A model generated the notes under the pieces. The model did not search any database, had not been told where the DNA came from, and saw nothing but the letters and a program-made list of their open reading frames with translations. A program made the position numbers and the translations under genes. 64,000 nt of DNA from Rhodoblastus sp963727035. GTDB lineage: Bacteria > Pseudomonadota > Alphaproteobacteria > Rhizobiales > Beijerinckiaceae. Shown piece after piece: positions 27,454 to 36,640 of the stretch. The DNA is taken from assembly GCA_963727035.1 (NCBI GenBank), contig CAVSEY010000009.1, positions 1-64,000 of the forward strand. Reading direction: 5' to 3'. Position 1 is the stretch's first letter, and every line of letters starts with the position of its first letter.

Positions 27454-28491
27454 TCAGGCGGAAGCCAGCCGCGCCAAGGCGGCGGCGCGGGCGCGCAAGA
27501 CATTTTCAATGAAAATGCGCGCGCTTTCGGGCCAGCTGTAGCGGGCGGCGTGAAGCCGGCAATCGCCGCGCGAAAGCTTCAGCGCCGCGAGGCAGGCGGC
27601 GCGCAGGTCTTCGTCCAGAACGCCGACGCGCGGGTCGGTGATCACGTCGATCGGGCCCGGAACCGGAAAAGCCGCGACCGGCGCGCCGCAGGCGAGCGCC
27701 TCGACCATCACATTGCCGAACGTGTCGGTGCGGCTGGGAAAGACGAAAACATCGGCGGCCGAATAATAGGGCGCCAGTTTTTCGCGCGCCTTGACGCCGA
27801 CAAAGACAGCGGAAGGAAAGCGTTGCTGGAGCGGGAGGCGGGACGGCCCGTCGCCGACCACGATCTTCGAGCCGGGCAGGTCGAGCGCGAGAAAGGCTTC
27901 GATGTTCTTTTCCGGCGCGACCCGGCCGCAATAGAGGAAGAACGGGCGCGGCAGATTTTTCAACTCGGGCGGCAGGTCCGCGACCGGGCGGAACATGGTC
28001 TGGTCCACCCCGCGCGGCCACAGCATCGGCGGCGGAAAGCCGCGGGCGGTCAACTCGTCGGCGAGCGTCCGCGTCGCGACCATCAGGCCGGAACTCGCGG
28101 CGTGAAACCGGCGCAGGGCCTCATAGGACCAGGCGGCGGGGATCGGCCAGCGCGCCTCGACATATTCGGGAAAGCGGGTGTGGTAGGAGGTGGTGAACAA
28201 TTCGCCGTTGCGCGCGCACCAGAAACGCGCCGCCACCCCCAGCGGCCCTTCGGTGGCGATATGGATATGGTCGGGCCGTTGCGCGCGGATCTTTGCGCCG
28301 ATCGCTTTTGGACCGGTCAGGGCCAGCCGGATTTCCGGATAGGACGGCGCCGCGATGGTGGGGAAGAGGTCCGGCCCGACGACCGCGAAGTCATGGCCAA
28401 GTTTCTCGGCCGCCGCGATCAGGCTGGCGAGCGTGCCGGCCACGCCATTGACCTGGGGGCGCCAAGCGTCCGTAACGATGCAGATCCTCAT
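27454..28491 (-). CDS. Glycosyltransferase family 1 (GT4-type)
   Basis: 345 residues, GT-B fold. MRICIVTDAWRPQVNGVAGT is the classic N-terminus of the alpha-mannosyl/glucosyl-transferase group (MgtA/SqdX-like); FFLYCGRVAPEKNIEAFL and DVFVFPSRTDTFGNVMVEA (E-x7-E region) are the donor-binding motifs. Enzymes of this subgroup transfer mannose from GDP-mannose or similar donors to diacylglycerol-type or glycan acceptors. Start ATG 28491 is unambiguous from the motif. The acceptor is not determinable. Confidence 0.85.
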   Translation of the reverse strand: MRICIVTDAWRPQVNGVAGTLASLIAAAEKLGHDFAVVGPDLFPTIAAPSYPEIRLALTGPKAIGAKIRAQRPDHIHIATEGPLGVAARFWCARNGELFTTSYHTRFPEYVEARWPIPAAWSYEALRRFHAASSGLMVATRTLADELTARGFPPPMLWPRGVDQTMFRPVADLPPELKNLPRPFFLYCGRVAPEKNIEAFLALDLPGSKIVVGDGPSRLPLQQRFPSAVFVGVKAREKLAPYYSAADVFVFPSRTDTFGNVMVEALACGAPVAAFPVPGPIDVITDPRVGVLDEDLRAACLAALKLSRGDCRLHAARYSWPESARIFIENVLRARAAALARLASA

Positions 28492-28572
28492 GCTGCCCGT
28501 CTAGCAGCCCGATGTGACCGAAATTTAAAGCCTCAATTCTTTCAGCCCGTGACGGCGGGAACGACGAAGGCG

Positions 28573-28920
28573 TCAATCCTTTCCGCGCATGGTCAGCAGG
28601 CGCAGGGCCAGCCAGACCGGGACGACGATGGCCGCGCCCGCAATGACATAGGCGGCGATGTCGTGGAGCGCCTGGAAGCCCATGTTCCAGAAACGCAGGA
28701 CCATGAGCCGGAGGCTGAAGAAGATATCGGCCGGCCTGATGTCGAGCCAGACCAGGAAGAAGCCGACGATCAGCGACAGGAACACCAGCCGCACCGCGAC
28801 CGAAACCGGCCTGCCGCCGAGAAAGCGTTCGAGTTCGCCCGGTTGGGAACGGCGGGTGACGGCGAGGTCGGCGGGGCGGGGTTCGAAGGGATGGCGCGCC
28901 GGGCCGTTCTGGTCGGTCAT
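28573..28920 (-). CDS. DUF6460-type small membrane protein
   Basis: 115 residues with two membrane helices (VAVRLVFLSLIVGFFLVWL and IAAYVIAGAAIVVPVWLAL) after a cytoplasmic N-terminal tail containing ELERFLGGRPVSVAVRL. The segment VGFFLVWLDIRPADIF between the helices is what I associate with the Rhizobiales DUF6460 family. Function is unknown. It stands alone between the glycosyltransferase and the response regulator. Confidence 0.6.
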   Translation of the reverse strand: MTDQNGPARHPFEPRPADLAVTRRSQPGELERFLGGRPVSVAVRLVFLSLIVGFFLVWLDIRPADIFFSLRLMVLRFWNMGFQALHDIAAYVIAGAAIVVPVWLALRLLTMRGKD

Positions 28921-29014
28921 GGTCGAATCCTCGTTTCAGGCGGGGTGGCGGGAAAGGCGCCGCGCGCCCACTAGATAAGCTGAACCGGCGCGGGCGCCAG
29001 AACAGGGCCGAAAA

Positions 29015-29698
29015 TTAATCGCCGGGGGCGTCGGCGGAAAGATCGGTCATCGCTTCGATGCGCGCGGCCGCGATCACCGCCTGCGTTCGGCTTTCGACTC
29101 CGAGTTTTTGCAGGATGGCCGAGACATGGGCCTTGACGGTCGCTTCCGACACCGAAAGCTCATAGGCGATCTGCTTGTTGAGCAGGCCTTCGGACAGCAT
29201 CATCAGGACGCGCGCCTGCTGCGGCGTGAGCGAGGCGAGTCGGCGCACGTTCTCGGCGGCTTCGCGGTCCATCGGGGCGTTGAGATCGACATCCGGCGGC
29301 GCCCAGACGTCGCCCGCCAGCACGGTGCGGATCGCGGATTGCATCGTCTCCATGTCGGTGCTTTTCGGGATGAAGCCGGAAGCGCCGAAATCGAGGCACA
29401 GGCGAATGACGTTGCGCTCCTCGCGCGCGGAGACGACCACGATCGGCGCGCTGGGATATTGCGCGCGCAGCATCATCAGGCCGGAATAGCCGCGCACGCC
29501 GGGCATGGCGAGATCAAGCAGGATCAGATCGACTTCCGGGTTGGCGTCGAGGGACTTGATCGCCTCGTCGAGACTGCCGCATTCGACGATATCCGCTCCG
29601 GCGACCGCATTGGCGACCGCCTGACGCAGGGCGCCACGAACGAGAGGATGGTCGTCGGCGATCAAAATACGCGTCGTCTGATGTTCCACTCTTTTCAC
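29015..29698 (-). CDS. NarL/FixJ-type response regulator (LuxR HTH)
   Basis: 227 residues. Receiver domain first: ILIADDHPLVRGAL (acidic pocket), DLILLDLAMPG with the phospho-acceptor Asp, VVVSAREE (conserved Ser/Thr) and FIPKSTD (Lys). Then a LuxR DNA-binding domain: LTPQQARVLMMLSEGLLNKQ and ELSVSEATVKAHVSAILQKL. Start is GTG 29698; a second GTG 9 bp downstream is equally possible. No cognate histidine kinase is adjacent. It is divergent from hemA, so a regulatory link to heme supply is conceivable but unsupported. Confidence 0.88.
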   Translation of the reverse strand: MKRVEHQTTRILIADDHPLVRGALRQAVANAVAGADIVECGSLDEAIKSLDANPEVDLILLDLAMPGVRGYSGLMMLRAQYPSAPIVVVSAREERNVIRLCLDFGASGFIPKSTDMETMQSAIRTVLAGDVWAPPDVDLNAPMDREAAENVRRLASLTPQQARVLMMLSEGLLNKQIAYELSVSEATVKAHVSAILQKLGVESRTQAVIAAARIEAMTDLSADAPGD

Positions 29699-30120
29699 CC
29701 TGGGCCTGAATCCCCGCCCCGACCGGCGCGGGAAGGTCCCGCCGGAGGAAATGCGACAATCCTACTTCTTTCTGTCGCATACTCAAGTCTAATAGGCGAA
29801 GCCGGATTGTTTCCGATGCGCGGGACGCGGCTGCGCCCTGCGTTCTTTCGCATTGCAGCGAGAGATACTGCGCCGCCATCGCGCGGCGAAGCTTGCAAAG
29901 CACGGAAAAAGCGGCAAAAATGATCCAGCGCAAAGACAAGGCGCCATTTCCTTGTGTTTTGGTGAATTGATCCCGGACCCGGGGCGCGCTTGCGGCAGGA
30001 TGCGACAACGAGACGCTCGCCGAAACGGTGAAGAACCTGTATAGCAGGCGGTCACACGGGGATTAAGGTCGAGCCGCGCCGGGACAAGGCGCGGACGAGA
30101 GGGCGACGAGGGCTGAGAAA
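29699..30120. other. Intergenic region between the response regulator and hemA
   Basis: 422 bp without a supported gene. It must contain the divergent promoters of the regulator and of hemA. I searched for an FNR/FnrL-type TTGAT-N4-ATCAA palindrome and did not find one. The last 25 bases before hemA are purine-rich (GAGAGGGCGACGAGGGCTGAG), holding the ribosome binding site. Confidence 0.4.
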
Positions 30121-31407
30121 ATGCAGTATCGGCAGGTGTTCGAGAACGCTATCCACAAGCTCAAGAGCGAGAAGCGCTATCGCGTCTTCGCCGATATCGA
30201 GCGCGACGCCGAACGTTTCCCCTCAGCGCTCTGGCATGACGACAGCGGGCAAAAGCACGACATTACGATCTGGTGCTCCAACGATTATCTCGGCATGGGC
30301 GTGAACCCGGAAGTGATGGCGGCGATGAAGAGCGCCGTCTCGCGGCACGGCGCCGGCGCCGGCGGCACCCGCAACATTTCCGGCACCAGCCATCCGCTGG
30401 TGAAGCTCGAAGTCGAACTCGCCGACCTCCACGGCAAGGACTCCGCCCTGGTCTTCACCTCGGGCTGGATCTCCAACCTCGCGGCGATCTCGACCATCGC
30501 CGATCTCCTGCCCAATTGCCTGATCCTGTCCGACGCCCTCAACCACAATTCGATGATCGAGGGCATCCGCCGCTCCAAGGCCGAGCGCCAGATCTGGCGC
30601 CATAACGACGTCGCCCATCTCGAAGAACTGCTCGCCGCCCAGCCGTTGGAGCGCGCCAAGCTGATCGTGTTCGAGAGCCTTTACTCGATGGACGGCGACA
30701 TCGCGCCGATCAAGGAAATCTGCGATCTCGCCGAAAAATACAACGCCATGACCTATATCGACGAGGTCCATGCGGTCGCCATGTATGGCGCGCGCGGCGG
30801 CGGCGTCGCCGAGCGCGAAGGCCAGATGCACCGCATCGACATCATCGAGGGCACGCTGGCGAAAGGCTTTGGCGTCGTCGGCGGCTATATCGCGGCGGAC
30901 GCCGCGATCTGCGACGCGGTGCGCTCCTTCGCGCCGGCCTTCATCTTCAGCACGGCCCTGCCGCCCGCGGTCTGCGCGGCCGCCGCCACGTCGGTGCGCA
31001 TCGCCAAGACCCAGCCCCAGCTGCGCATGGCCCATCAGCGCCAGTCCTGGCTCACCAAGCACGCCTTGATGAACGCCGGCCTGCCGGTCCTGCCCAATCC
31101 TTCCCATATCGTGCCGGTGATGGTGCGCGACGCCCAATTGTGCAAGGCCGCCAGCGATCTGCTGATCACCCGCCACAACATCTATATCCAGCCGATCAAC
31201 TACCCGACCGTGCCGACGGGAACCGAGCGCCTGCGCATCACCCCCACCCCCTATCACAGCGACGCCCATGTCACCCATCTGGTCGAGTCGCTGGTCGATG
31301 TCTGGACGACCCTGGGCCTGCCCTTCGTCGCGCCGCAGAAGGTCGAGGCGCCCTTCGCCAATGACGCCGACTGCACTTATCCCGCGATGAAACGCGCGGC
31401 CGAATAG
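30121..31407 (+). CDS. hemA: 5-aminolevulinate synthase
   Basis: 428 residues. Condenses glycine and succinyl-CoA to 5-aminolevulinate, the first step of the C4 (Shemin) tetrapyrrole pathway typical of alphaproteobacteria. Diagnostic segments: WCSNDYLGMGVNPEV, GAGAGGTRNISGTSHPLVKL, FTSGWISNLAAI, YIDEVHAVAMYGARGGG, and the PLP lysine in IIEGTLAKGFGVVGGYIAA. The N-terminus MQYRQVFENAIHKLKSEKRY fits the family exactly, fixing the ATG. The gene ends just before a short duplication of its own tail and a terminator. Confidence 0.96.
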   Translation: MQYRQVFENAIHKLKSEKRYRVFADIERDAERFPSALWHDDSGQKHDITIWCSNDYLGMGVNPEVMAAMKSAVSRHGAGAGGTRNISGTSHPLVKLEVELADLHGKDSALVFTSGWISNLAAISTIADLLPNCLILSDALNHNSMIEGIRRSKAERQIWRHNDVAHLEELLAAQPLERAKLIVFESLYSMDGDIAPIKEICDLAEKYNAMTYIDEVHAVAMYGARGGGVAEREGQMHRIDIIEGTLAKGFGVVGGYIAADAAICDAVRSFAPAFIFSTALPPAVCAAAATSVRIAKTQPQLRMAHQRQSWLTKHALMNAGLPVLPNPSHIVPVMVRDAQLCKAASDLLITRHNIYIQPINYPTVPTGTERLRITPTPYHSDAHVTHLVESLVDVWTTLGLPFVAPQKVEAPFANDADCTYPAMKRAAE

Positions 31408-31445
31408 GCCGCGCTACGTCCGGCGATGAAACGCGCGGCCGAATA
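31384..31445 (+). repeat. Duplicated 3' tail of hemA
   Basis: A 23-bp sequence beginning GCGATGAAACGCGCGG and ending CCGAATA occurs at 31384-31406 and again, identical, at 31423-31445, with a start-to-start distance of 39 bp. The first copy encodes the last residues of HemA and its stop; the second is non-coding. It looks like a recent slippage duplication. Confidence 0.75.
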
Positions 31446-31475
31446 AAGCGCGGGTTTGTCCGGCCAGAAATGCGA

Positions 31476-31506
31476 GCGCGGCCCTTGAGGCCGCGCTTAT
31501 TTTTTG
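31476..31506 (+). terminator. Rho-independent terminator of hemA
   Basis: Stem GCGCGGCC/GGCCGCGC with loop CTTGA (31476-31496), followed by TTATTTTTTG. The T-run overlaps the stop codon of the converging transglycosylase gene (31497), so the two genes share the terminal region. Confidence 0.8.
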
Positions 31507-32671
31507 TCCAGAATCTCCAGCACGGCGCGGGACGGATAGCCGTCGGCCCTGGCCACGCCCGCCTTTTTTTGTAATTCGTGGATGGCGAGGCGGGTCACCG
31601 GCCCGAAGCGGCCGTCGATCTTGCCGTCATAGAGGCCGCGCGCCGCCAGGCCGCGCTGAATCGCCTGACGTTCCGCAAAAGTCAGCGGCCGCGTCTCCTT
31701 CGGCCAGGGCGCGCGCAAAACCGGGCGTCCGGCGATTCGGTCGGCCAGGACCGAAGCCGCGAAAGCGTAGGAATCCGAGAAATTATAGGCCTTGAGCACG
31801 AAGAAATTCCCCGACAGCAGGAAAGCCGGGCTCGGGCCGCCGACGGGGAAGAACAGCATGGCCTCGCCGGAGCGGGGCAGGGCGCGCCCTCGATCGGCGT
31901 GACTCCGGCGCGGGCGAAGGCGCCGAAATCGCCGCGCAACGTGGAATAAGCGAAATCCTGCGGGATCGTCGCCTCGATCAGGGGCGCCAGGCCCGGCGCC
32001 CAGCCGGATTCCTTGAGAAAATTGCCGATCGAGGCGAGCGAGTCGGGTGCGCTGGTCCAGATGTCCGGCGCGCCGGCGTGATCGAAACTGCGGGCGTATT
32101 TCAGATAGGCCGAGGGCATGAATTGCGGGTCGCCCATGGCCCCCGCCCAGGAGCCGCGCAATTTTTCGCGCGGAATCCCGCGCTGCAACAGGACCAGTCC
32201 GGCGACGAACTCTTGCGAATAGACGGGATTGTCCGGGTGGAGAAAGGCGAGCGTCGCCAGCGAGCGCAGAATGTCGCGATCGCCGCGCGCGGCGCCGAAA
32301 TCGCTTTCCATGCCCCAGAGCGCGACGACCATCGACGCCGGCGCGCCAGTGCGGGCGGAAATCTCGTGCAAAGGCCCGGCGTATTTTTGCGCCATCGCGC
32401 GCCCTTTTGCGGCCCGCGCGGGCGAGGCGGCGGCGTCGACATAGGATTTCAGCGGCTGGACGAATTCGCCCTGCGCCGCGCGTTTTCCGGTGAGCGTCGG
32501 ATCGAGCGTGAGGCCGGAGGCGACGGAGTCGAACGTCGCCGCCGAGACGCCCGCGGCCAAGGCCGCCGCGCGAAAACCCTCGACAAAGCTCGGAAAATCA
32601 GTGGCGGCGCGGGCGCCTGCCGGCGAGGCCGCGAACAGGGCCGCGACGGCGAGCAGTTCACGACGGTTCAT
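31497..32671 (-). CDS. Lytic murein transglycosylase, MltB type, with PG-binding domain (one frameshift)
   Basis: Cleaves peptidoglycan glycan strands with formation of 1,6-anhydromuramic ends. Start ATG 32671 (MNRRELLAVAALFAASPAGA, signal peptide). The catalytic domain shows VVALWGMESDFGAARG (catalytic Glu in WGMESDFG), then FLHPDNPVYSQEFVAGL and GAMGDPQFMPSAYLKYA. Near 31885 the frame shifts; the continuation reads LPRSGEAMLFFPVGGPSPAF, then LSGNFFVLKAYNFSDSYA, then a peptidoglycan-binding repeat (LAARGLYDGKIDGRFGPVTR) to the stop at 31497. Restored length is ~390 residues, standard for the family. It overlaps the upstream EamA gene by 14 bp. Confidence 0.85.
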
Positions 32672-33596
32672 GCGCTTGCGTCCTTCGGGTCCGTGCGGAT
32701 TCCGCCAAAGCGATTCCGGCAAGGCCCAGCGCCATGGCGACGCCATGATAGAGGCGAAAGGGCTCGCCGAGCAAAAGAATCGCGAAAAGCGCGCCGAAAA
32801 GCGGGGTGAGATTGGTGAAAATCCCGGCGCGGCCGGGACCGATCAGCTCCACCGCCCGCATGAAGAACAATTGGCTGAGCAGCGACGGCGCCAAAGCGAC
32901 GAAGATCGCCAGCGCAAGCCCTTTGCCGCTCGGCCAGAAGGCCTGGCCGAGCGCGACCTCCGCGGCGAAGAAGGGCAGGGAGGCGGCGAAGGCCGCGATG
33001 GCCATGCCGGAGAAAAACACCATCGGCGGCAGGTGGGGGCGTCCGCGCAAGGCGACGGTATAGCCGGCATAGAGCGCGCAGGCCGCCAGCATCAGCAGAT
33101 CGCCGAAATTGAAGGAAATCTCGCCGATATGGGCGAGGTCGCCGCGCGTGGCGATCTCGCCGACGGCAAGGAAGGACACCGCCATGCCCAGAACCTGGCG
33201 GGGAGCGACCTTTTCGCCCTTGAACAAAGCCGCGCCGGCCAGCACCATCGGCGGGATCGCGCCTTGCAGCAGCGTGATGTTCACCGCGCTGGTCCAATGG
33301 CCGGCAAGATAGAACAGGACATTGAAGCCGGTATAGCCGGCGAGCGCCATGGCGACGAGAAAGCGCCAGTGGCGGCGCAACTCCGGCAGGTTCCGCATGA
33401 AAGGCTCTTGCACCAGCGGCAGGAGAACCGCGCAGACGATCAGCCAGCGCAAGGCCACCAGGGTCATCGGCGCGATGGCGCCGACCGCCGCGCGGCTGAC
33501 GACGCCATTGGCGCCCCACATGGCCGAGGTCAGAACGAGAAGAAGGACCGGGCGCTCGTTGAGGCTTTGTGCGGCCCGGTCGAGAATTGCGCGCAA
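32658..33596 (-). CDS. EamA/DMT-family transporter
   Basis: 312 residues with ten hydrophobic segments in two EamA repeats (first: VLLLVLTSAMWGANGVVSRAA; second: DLLMLAACALYAGYTVAL). The drug/metabolite transporter superfamily exports amino acids, nucleosides or other metabolites; the substrate cannot be read from sequence. The start appears to be TTG 33596, since no ATG precedes the first TM. It ends inside the first codons of the MltB gene, so the two are coupled. Confidence 0.8.
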   Translation of the reverse strand: MRAILDRAAQSLNERPVLLLVLTSAMWGANGVVSRAAVGAIAPMTLVALRWLIVCAVLLPLVQEPFMRNLPELRRHWRFLVAMALAGYTGFNVLFYLAGHWTSAVNITLLQGAIPPMVLAGAALFKGEKVAPRQVLGMAVSFLAVGEIATRGDLAHIGEISFNFGDLLMLAACALYAGYTVALRGRPHLPPMVFFSGMAIAAFAASLPFFAAEVALGQAFWPSGKGLALAIFVALAPSLLSQLFFMRAVELIGPGRAGIFTNLTPLFGALFAILLLGEPFRLYHGVAMALGLAGIALAESARTRRTQAHEPS

Positions 33597-33760
33597 ATCG
33601 TCATCTTTCGTGGCGGCAGGAGCGCGTTCTTTCGCCGAGATTCGCGGGCCGGTCCAGAGAAAGCGCCTTGCAGGAACAGAAAGCCCGATTGGCGTCGAAA
33701 AAAATTCGCTTTTCCCTGCTCATCATGCCGCCCCGCTCATGTTCGCTCGCCGGAGGCCCC

Positions 33761-35380
33761 ATGCGCCGAATCCTGCCGCTCGCATTTTCGCTCTCGGCTC
33801 TTTGCGCGTCCGTCCCCGCCCTTGCCGCGGATATCGAGGCCGCCTCGCGGATCGACGCCGTCACCGTCTATCCCGACGGGGCGAGCGTCGAACGCGTCGC
33901 CGAGGCCGACGCGCCGGCCGGCGACAGCCGATTGATCTTTCGCGGGCTTCCGCCCGGAATCGATCCCGCGACTCTGCGCGTGCGCGGCGAGGGCGAAGGC
34001 CGCGTCCTGCTGGGAGCGGTCGATCTGAAAAAAGCGCCGGCAGCCGGCGAAAGCGCCTTCGACAAGCAGATGAAAGCCTTGCGCGCCGAGCGCGCCGCCG
34101 CCCAGGTCGGGATCGACGCGCTCGCGGCCAAACTCGACATGACCCGCCTCTATGGCCGGACGGCGCCGGACAAGGTCGGCGAGAAGGGCATGAAGCCCGA
34201 GGATTGGAGCGCGGCCTGGGACGCGGTCGGCGCCGGCATGGCGAAGACCGGCGAGGAATTGCGCGCCGCCCGCCTGGCCGGCGAAGCGATCGACGAGAAA
34301 ATCAAGGCGCTGGACGCCGCCCGGCCGGCGCCGGGGCCGGGTGGCGCGACCGAGGATGTCGCATTGGACTTTTCGGCGCCGGCGGCGGGAAAAATCCGGC
34401 TTGTTCTGAGCTATCGCGTCGCCGGGGCGCGCTGGACGCCGGCCTATGAGGCGCATCTGACCGCTGGCGGCAAGGACGGCAAGCCGCATTTCGAACTGGT
34501 CCGCCGCGCGCTGGTGTCGCAGGCCACCGGCGAGGACTGGAACGATGTGAAACTGAGTCTGGCGACTTTTCCGGCGACGGGCGCGGTTGCGGCGCCCGAG
34601 GTCGAGCCGCGCCTGATCGCCTTTTACGAACCGCCAACTCCCGTCGCCGCGAAGGCCATGTCGGTTCCCGAGGGCGCCATGATGCGCGCGCTTGAGGCCC
34701 CGGCGCCCTTGATCCCGGCCGAAACCGTCCAGGCGCGTTTGAACGCCGGCCCCTATCAGGCGACATTTTCCGCGCCGGGCCGCGTCAGCCTGCCGTCCGG
34801 CGGCGACGCCAAGAACATCGCGCTGTCGATCCAGACGCCGCAGGCGGAGCTGACCTGGCGGGTTTCGCCGGCGCTCGACCCGCGCGCCTTCCTCTCGGTC
34901 CATTATGAAAACGCCGAGGAGGCGCCCCTGCTGCCGGGCGCGGTCGCGCTCTACCGCGATGGCGAACTGATCGGGCAGGGGAGGCTGCCCTTGGTCGCGC
35001 CCCACGAGGGCGGCGACCTCGGCTTCGGCGCCGACGAGCGCGTCACGGTGCGGCGCGAGCCGGTCCGGCGCAAGGAGAACGAGCCGGGCTGGCTCGGCCG
35101 GACCAAGGTCGAGACCCGCGAATTCAAGACTTCCGTGCGCAACCTGCACGACTTCCCGGTTCACGCGGTCGTCACCGACCAGACGCCTTATTCGGAAAAT
35201 TCGGAGATCGTGGTCGAGCTTCTGCCGCAGACCACGCCGCCCGACGAAAAAGACCCGGGCGGCAAGCGCGGCCTGCTGCGCTGGCGCTTTGATCTTGGGC
35301 CCAGCGAGAGCAAGGACATCGACCTCGCCTACCAGATGAAATGGCCGGCGGACCGGCAGGTGATCGTCCCGACGCCATAA
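33761..35380 (+). CDS. DUF4139 (mucoidy-inhibitor MuiA-like) secreted protein
   Basis: 539 residues from ATG 33761, with CGGAGG five bases upstream; upstream in-frame starts add a non-conserved leader. The signal peptide is RRILPLAFSLSALCASVPAL. DUF4140 N-terminal domain: SRIDAVTVYPDGASVER and RLIFRGLPPGIDPATLRV. A coiled-coil segment follows (DKQMKALRAERAAAQVGID). The C-terminal DUF4139 domain has VLSYRVAGARWTPAYEAHL, EDWNDVKLSLATFPA and VRNLHDFPVHAVVTDQTPYS. The family is secreted or periplasmic and of unknown biochemical role; the 'mucoidy inhibitor' name comes from an effect on exopolysaccharide production. Confidence 0.85.
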   Translation: MRRILPLAFSLSALCASVPALAADIEAASRIDAVTVYPDGASVERVAEADAPAGDSRLIFRGLPPGIDPATLRVRGEGEGRVLLGAVDLKKAPAAGESAFDKQMKALRAERAAAQVGIDALAAKLDMTRLYGRTAPDKVGEKGMKPEDWSAAWDAVGAGMAKTGEELRAARLAGEAIDEKIKALDAARPAPGPGGATEDVALDFSAPAAGKIRLVLSYRVAGARWTPAYEAHLTAGGKDGKPHFELVRRALVSQATGEDWNDVKLSLATFPATGAVAAPEVEPRLIAFYEPPTPVAAKAMSVPEGAMMRALEAPAPLIPAETVQARLNAGPYQATFSAPGRVSLPSGGDAKNIALSIQTPQAELTWRVSPALDPRAFLSVHYENAEEAPLLPGAVALYRDGELIGQGRLPLVAPHEGGDLGFGADERVTVRREPVRRKENEPGWLGRTKVETREFKTSVRNLHDFPVHAVVTDQTPYSENSEIVVELLPQTTPPDEKDPGGKRGLLRWRFDLGPSESKDIDLAYQMKWPADRQVIVPTP

Positions 35381-35384
35381 GATA

Positions 35385-35420
35385 AAAACCCGGCCCCGCG
35401 GGAGCGTGGGCCGGGCTTCA
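35385..35420. terminator. Terminator between converging DUF4139 and aminotransferase genes
   Basis: Stem CCCGGCCC (35389-35396) / GGGCCGGG (35408-35415). On the minus strand it is followed by TTTTTATC, making it a good terminator for the aminotransferase gene; on the plus strand the tail is only CTTCAAAA, so it is weaker for the DUF4139 gene. Confidence 0.65.
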
Positions 35421-35440
35421 AAACGGGCGGATCGCCTAGC

Positions 35441-36640
35441 TCACGCCTCGGTCATGACCTTGGCGATGCATTTGCTGACATAGTCGATGTTCTTCTCGTT
35501 CAGCGCCGCGACGCAGATGCGGCCGCTGTCGAGCGCATAGACCGCGTATTTTTCGCGCAGGGCGATCGCCTGCGCCTTGGTCAGGCGCGAGTAGGAGAAC
35601 ATGCCGTTCTGGCGCACGATATAGGAAAAATCGCGGCCGGGCATGCGCTCGGCGAGTTCGTCGGCCAGCAGTTTGCGCATCTTCTTGATGCGCTCGCGCA
35701 TGGCGCCGAGTTCGTCGTCCCATTGCTTGCGCAAGGACGCGTCGGTCAGCACCATGGCCGCCGCCGCCGCGCCATGGCCGGGCGGCGACGAATAGGTCAC
35801 GCGGGCGATGCGCTTGAGCTGGCTCTGCACCCGCGACCGTTCTTCGGCGCTGGCCGTCAGCACGCACAACGCCCCGACGCGCTCGCCATAGAGCGACAGC
35901 GACTTGGAGAAGGAGAAGGAAACGAACAGAGGCCCGCCATCGGAGGCGAAAAGCCTGACCGAAAAGGCGTCGGCCTCCAACCCCTCGGCAAAACCCATAT
36001 AGGCGGTGTCGAGGAAGGGAATCAGGCCGCGTTGGCGCACGATTTTCGCAATCTCGCGCCACTGGTCGTGCGAAAGGTCGAGCCCGGTCGGGTTATGGCA
36101 GCAGGCGTGCAGCAGCACCGCGTCGCCGGCGGGGATCGACGAAAGGGTTTTGATCAGGCCGGAATAATCCAGTTCGCCGTCGGCGCCGTAATAGGGATAG
36201 GTTTCCACCGTGAAGCCGGCGGCGGAAAAGAGGGCGCGATGGTTTTCCCAGCTCGGATCACTGATCCAGACCTTGGCGTTGGGCGAGGCGACACGGACCA
36301 TTTCCGCGCCAAGCTTCAGCGCGCCGGTGCCGCCGAGCGACTGGACGGTCGCGACCTTGGCGAGATCGGCAGAATCGGCGAAAACCATGGCGGCGACCGC
36401 CGCGTCAAAGGCGGCGAGGCCGTCGATCGGAACATAGGAATGGGGCGCGGCCCTGGCGAGCAGCGCCTCCTCCGCCTGCTTCACGCAAGCCAGCAAGGGC
36501 GTCTTTCCGGAAGCGTCCTGATAGACGCCGACGCCAAGATTGACGCGGTTCGGCGACTTGTCGGCGACGAAGGCTTCGGTGAGGCCAAGGATCGGGTCGC
36601 GGGGAAGCTCCGCGACTCCGGCGAAAAGACTGTTTTGCAT
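35441..36640 (-). CDS. Aromatic/aspartate aminotransferase, class I
   Basis: 399 residues, PLP-dependent fold type I. It opens with the AspC/TyrB-like FAGVAELPRDPILGLTEAF and VNLGVGVYQDASGKTPLL; the PLP region shows SLGGTGALKLGAEM, LHACCHNPTGLD, and the Schiff-base lysine in VSFSFSKSLSLYGERVGAL; a terminal Arg motif appears in DSGRICVAALN. It interconverts aspartate or aromatic amino acids and 2-oxoglutarate. AspC and TyrB are hard to separate by sequence alone, so I give no symbol. ATG 36640 is the obvious start. Confidence 0.9.
   Translation of the reverse strand: MQNSLFAGVAELPRDPILGLTEAFVADKSPNRVNLGVGVYQDASGKTPLLACVKQAEEALLARAAPHSYVPIDGLAAFDAAVAAMVFADSADLAKVATVQSLGGTGALKLGAEMVRVASPNAKVWISDPSWENHRALFSAAGFTVETYPYYGADGELDYSGLIKTLSSIPAGDAVLLHACCHNPTGLDLSHDQWREIAKIVRQRGLIPFLDTAYMGFAEGLEADAFSVRLFASDGGPLFVSFSFSKSLSLYGERVGALCVLTASAEERSRVQSQLKRIARVTYSSPPGHGAAAAAMVLTDASLRKQWDDELGAMRERIKKMRKLLADELAERMPGRDFSYIVRQNGMFSYSRLTKAQAIALREKYAVYALDSGRICVAALNEKNIDYVSKCIAKVMTEA

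Noticed and set aside
29699..30120. FnrL/FNR site upstream of hemA
   Set aside because: Only an isolated TTGAT half-site near 29966; the second half is missing.
33737..35164. 475-codon open frame on the minus strand opposite the DUF4139 gene
   Set aside because: Pure antisense shadow in high-GC DNA: Arg/Gly-rich, no motif, while the plus strand encodes a complete recognised family.
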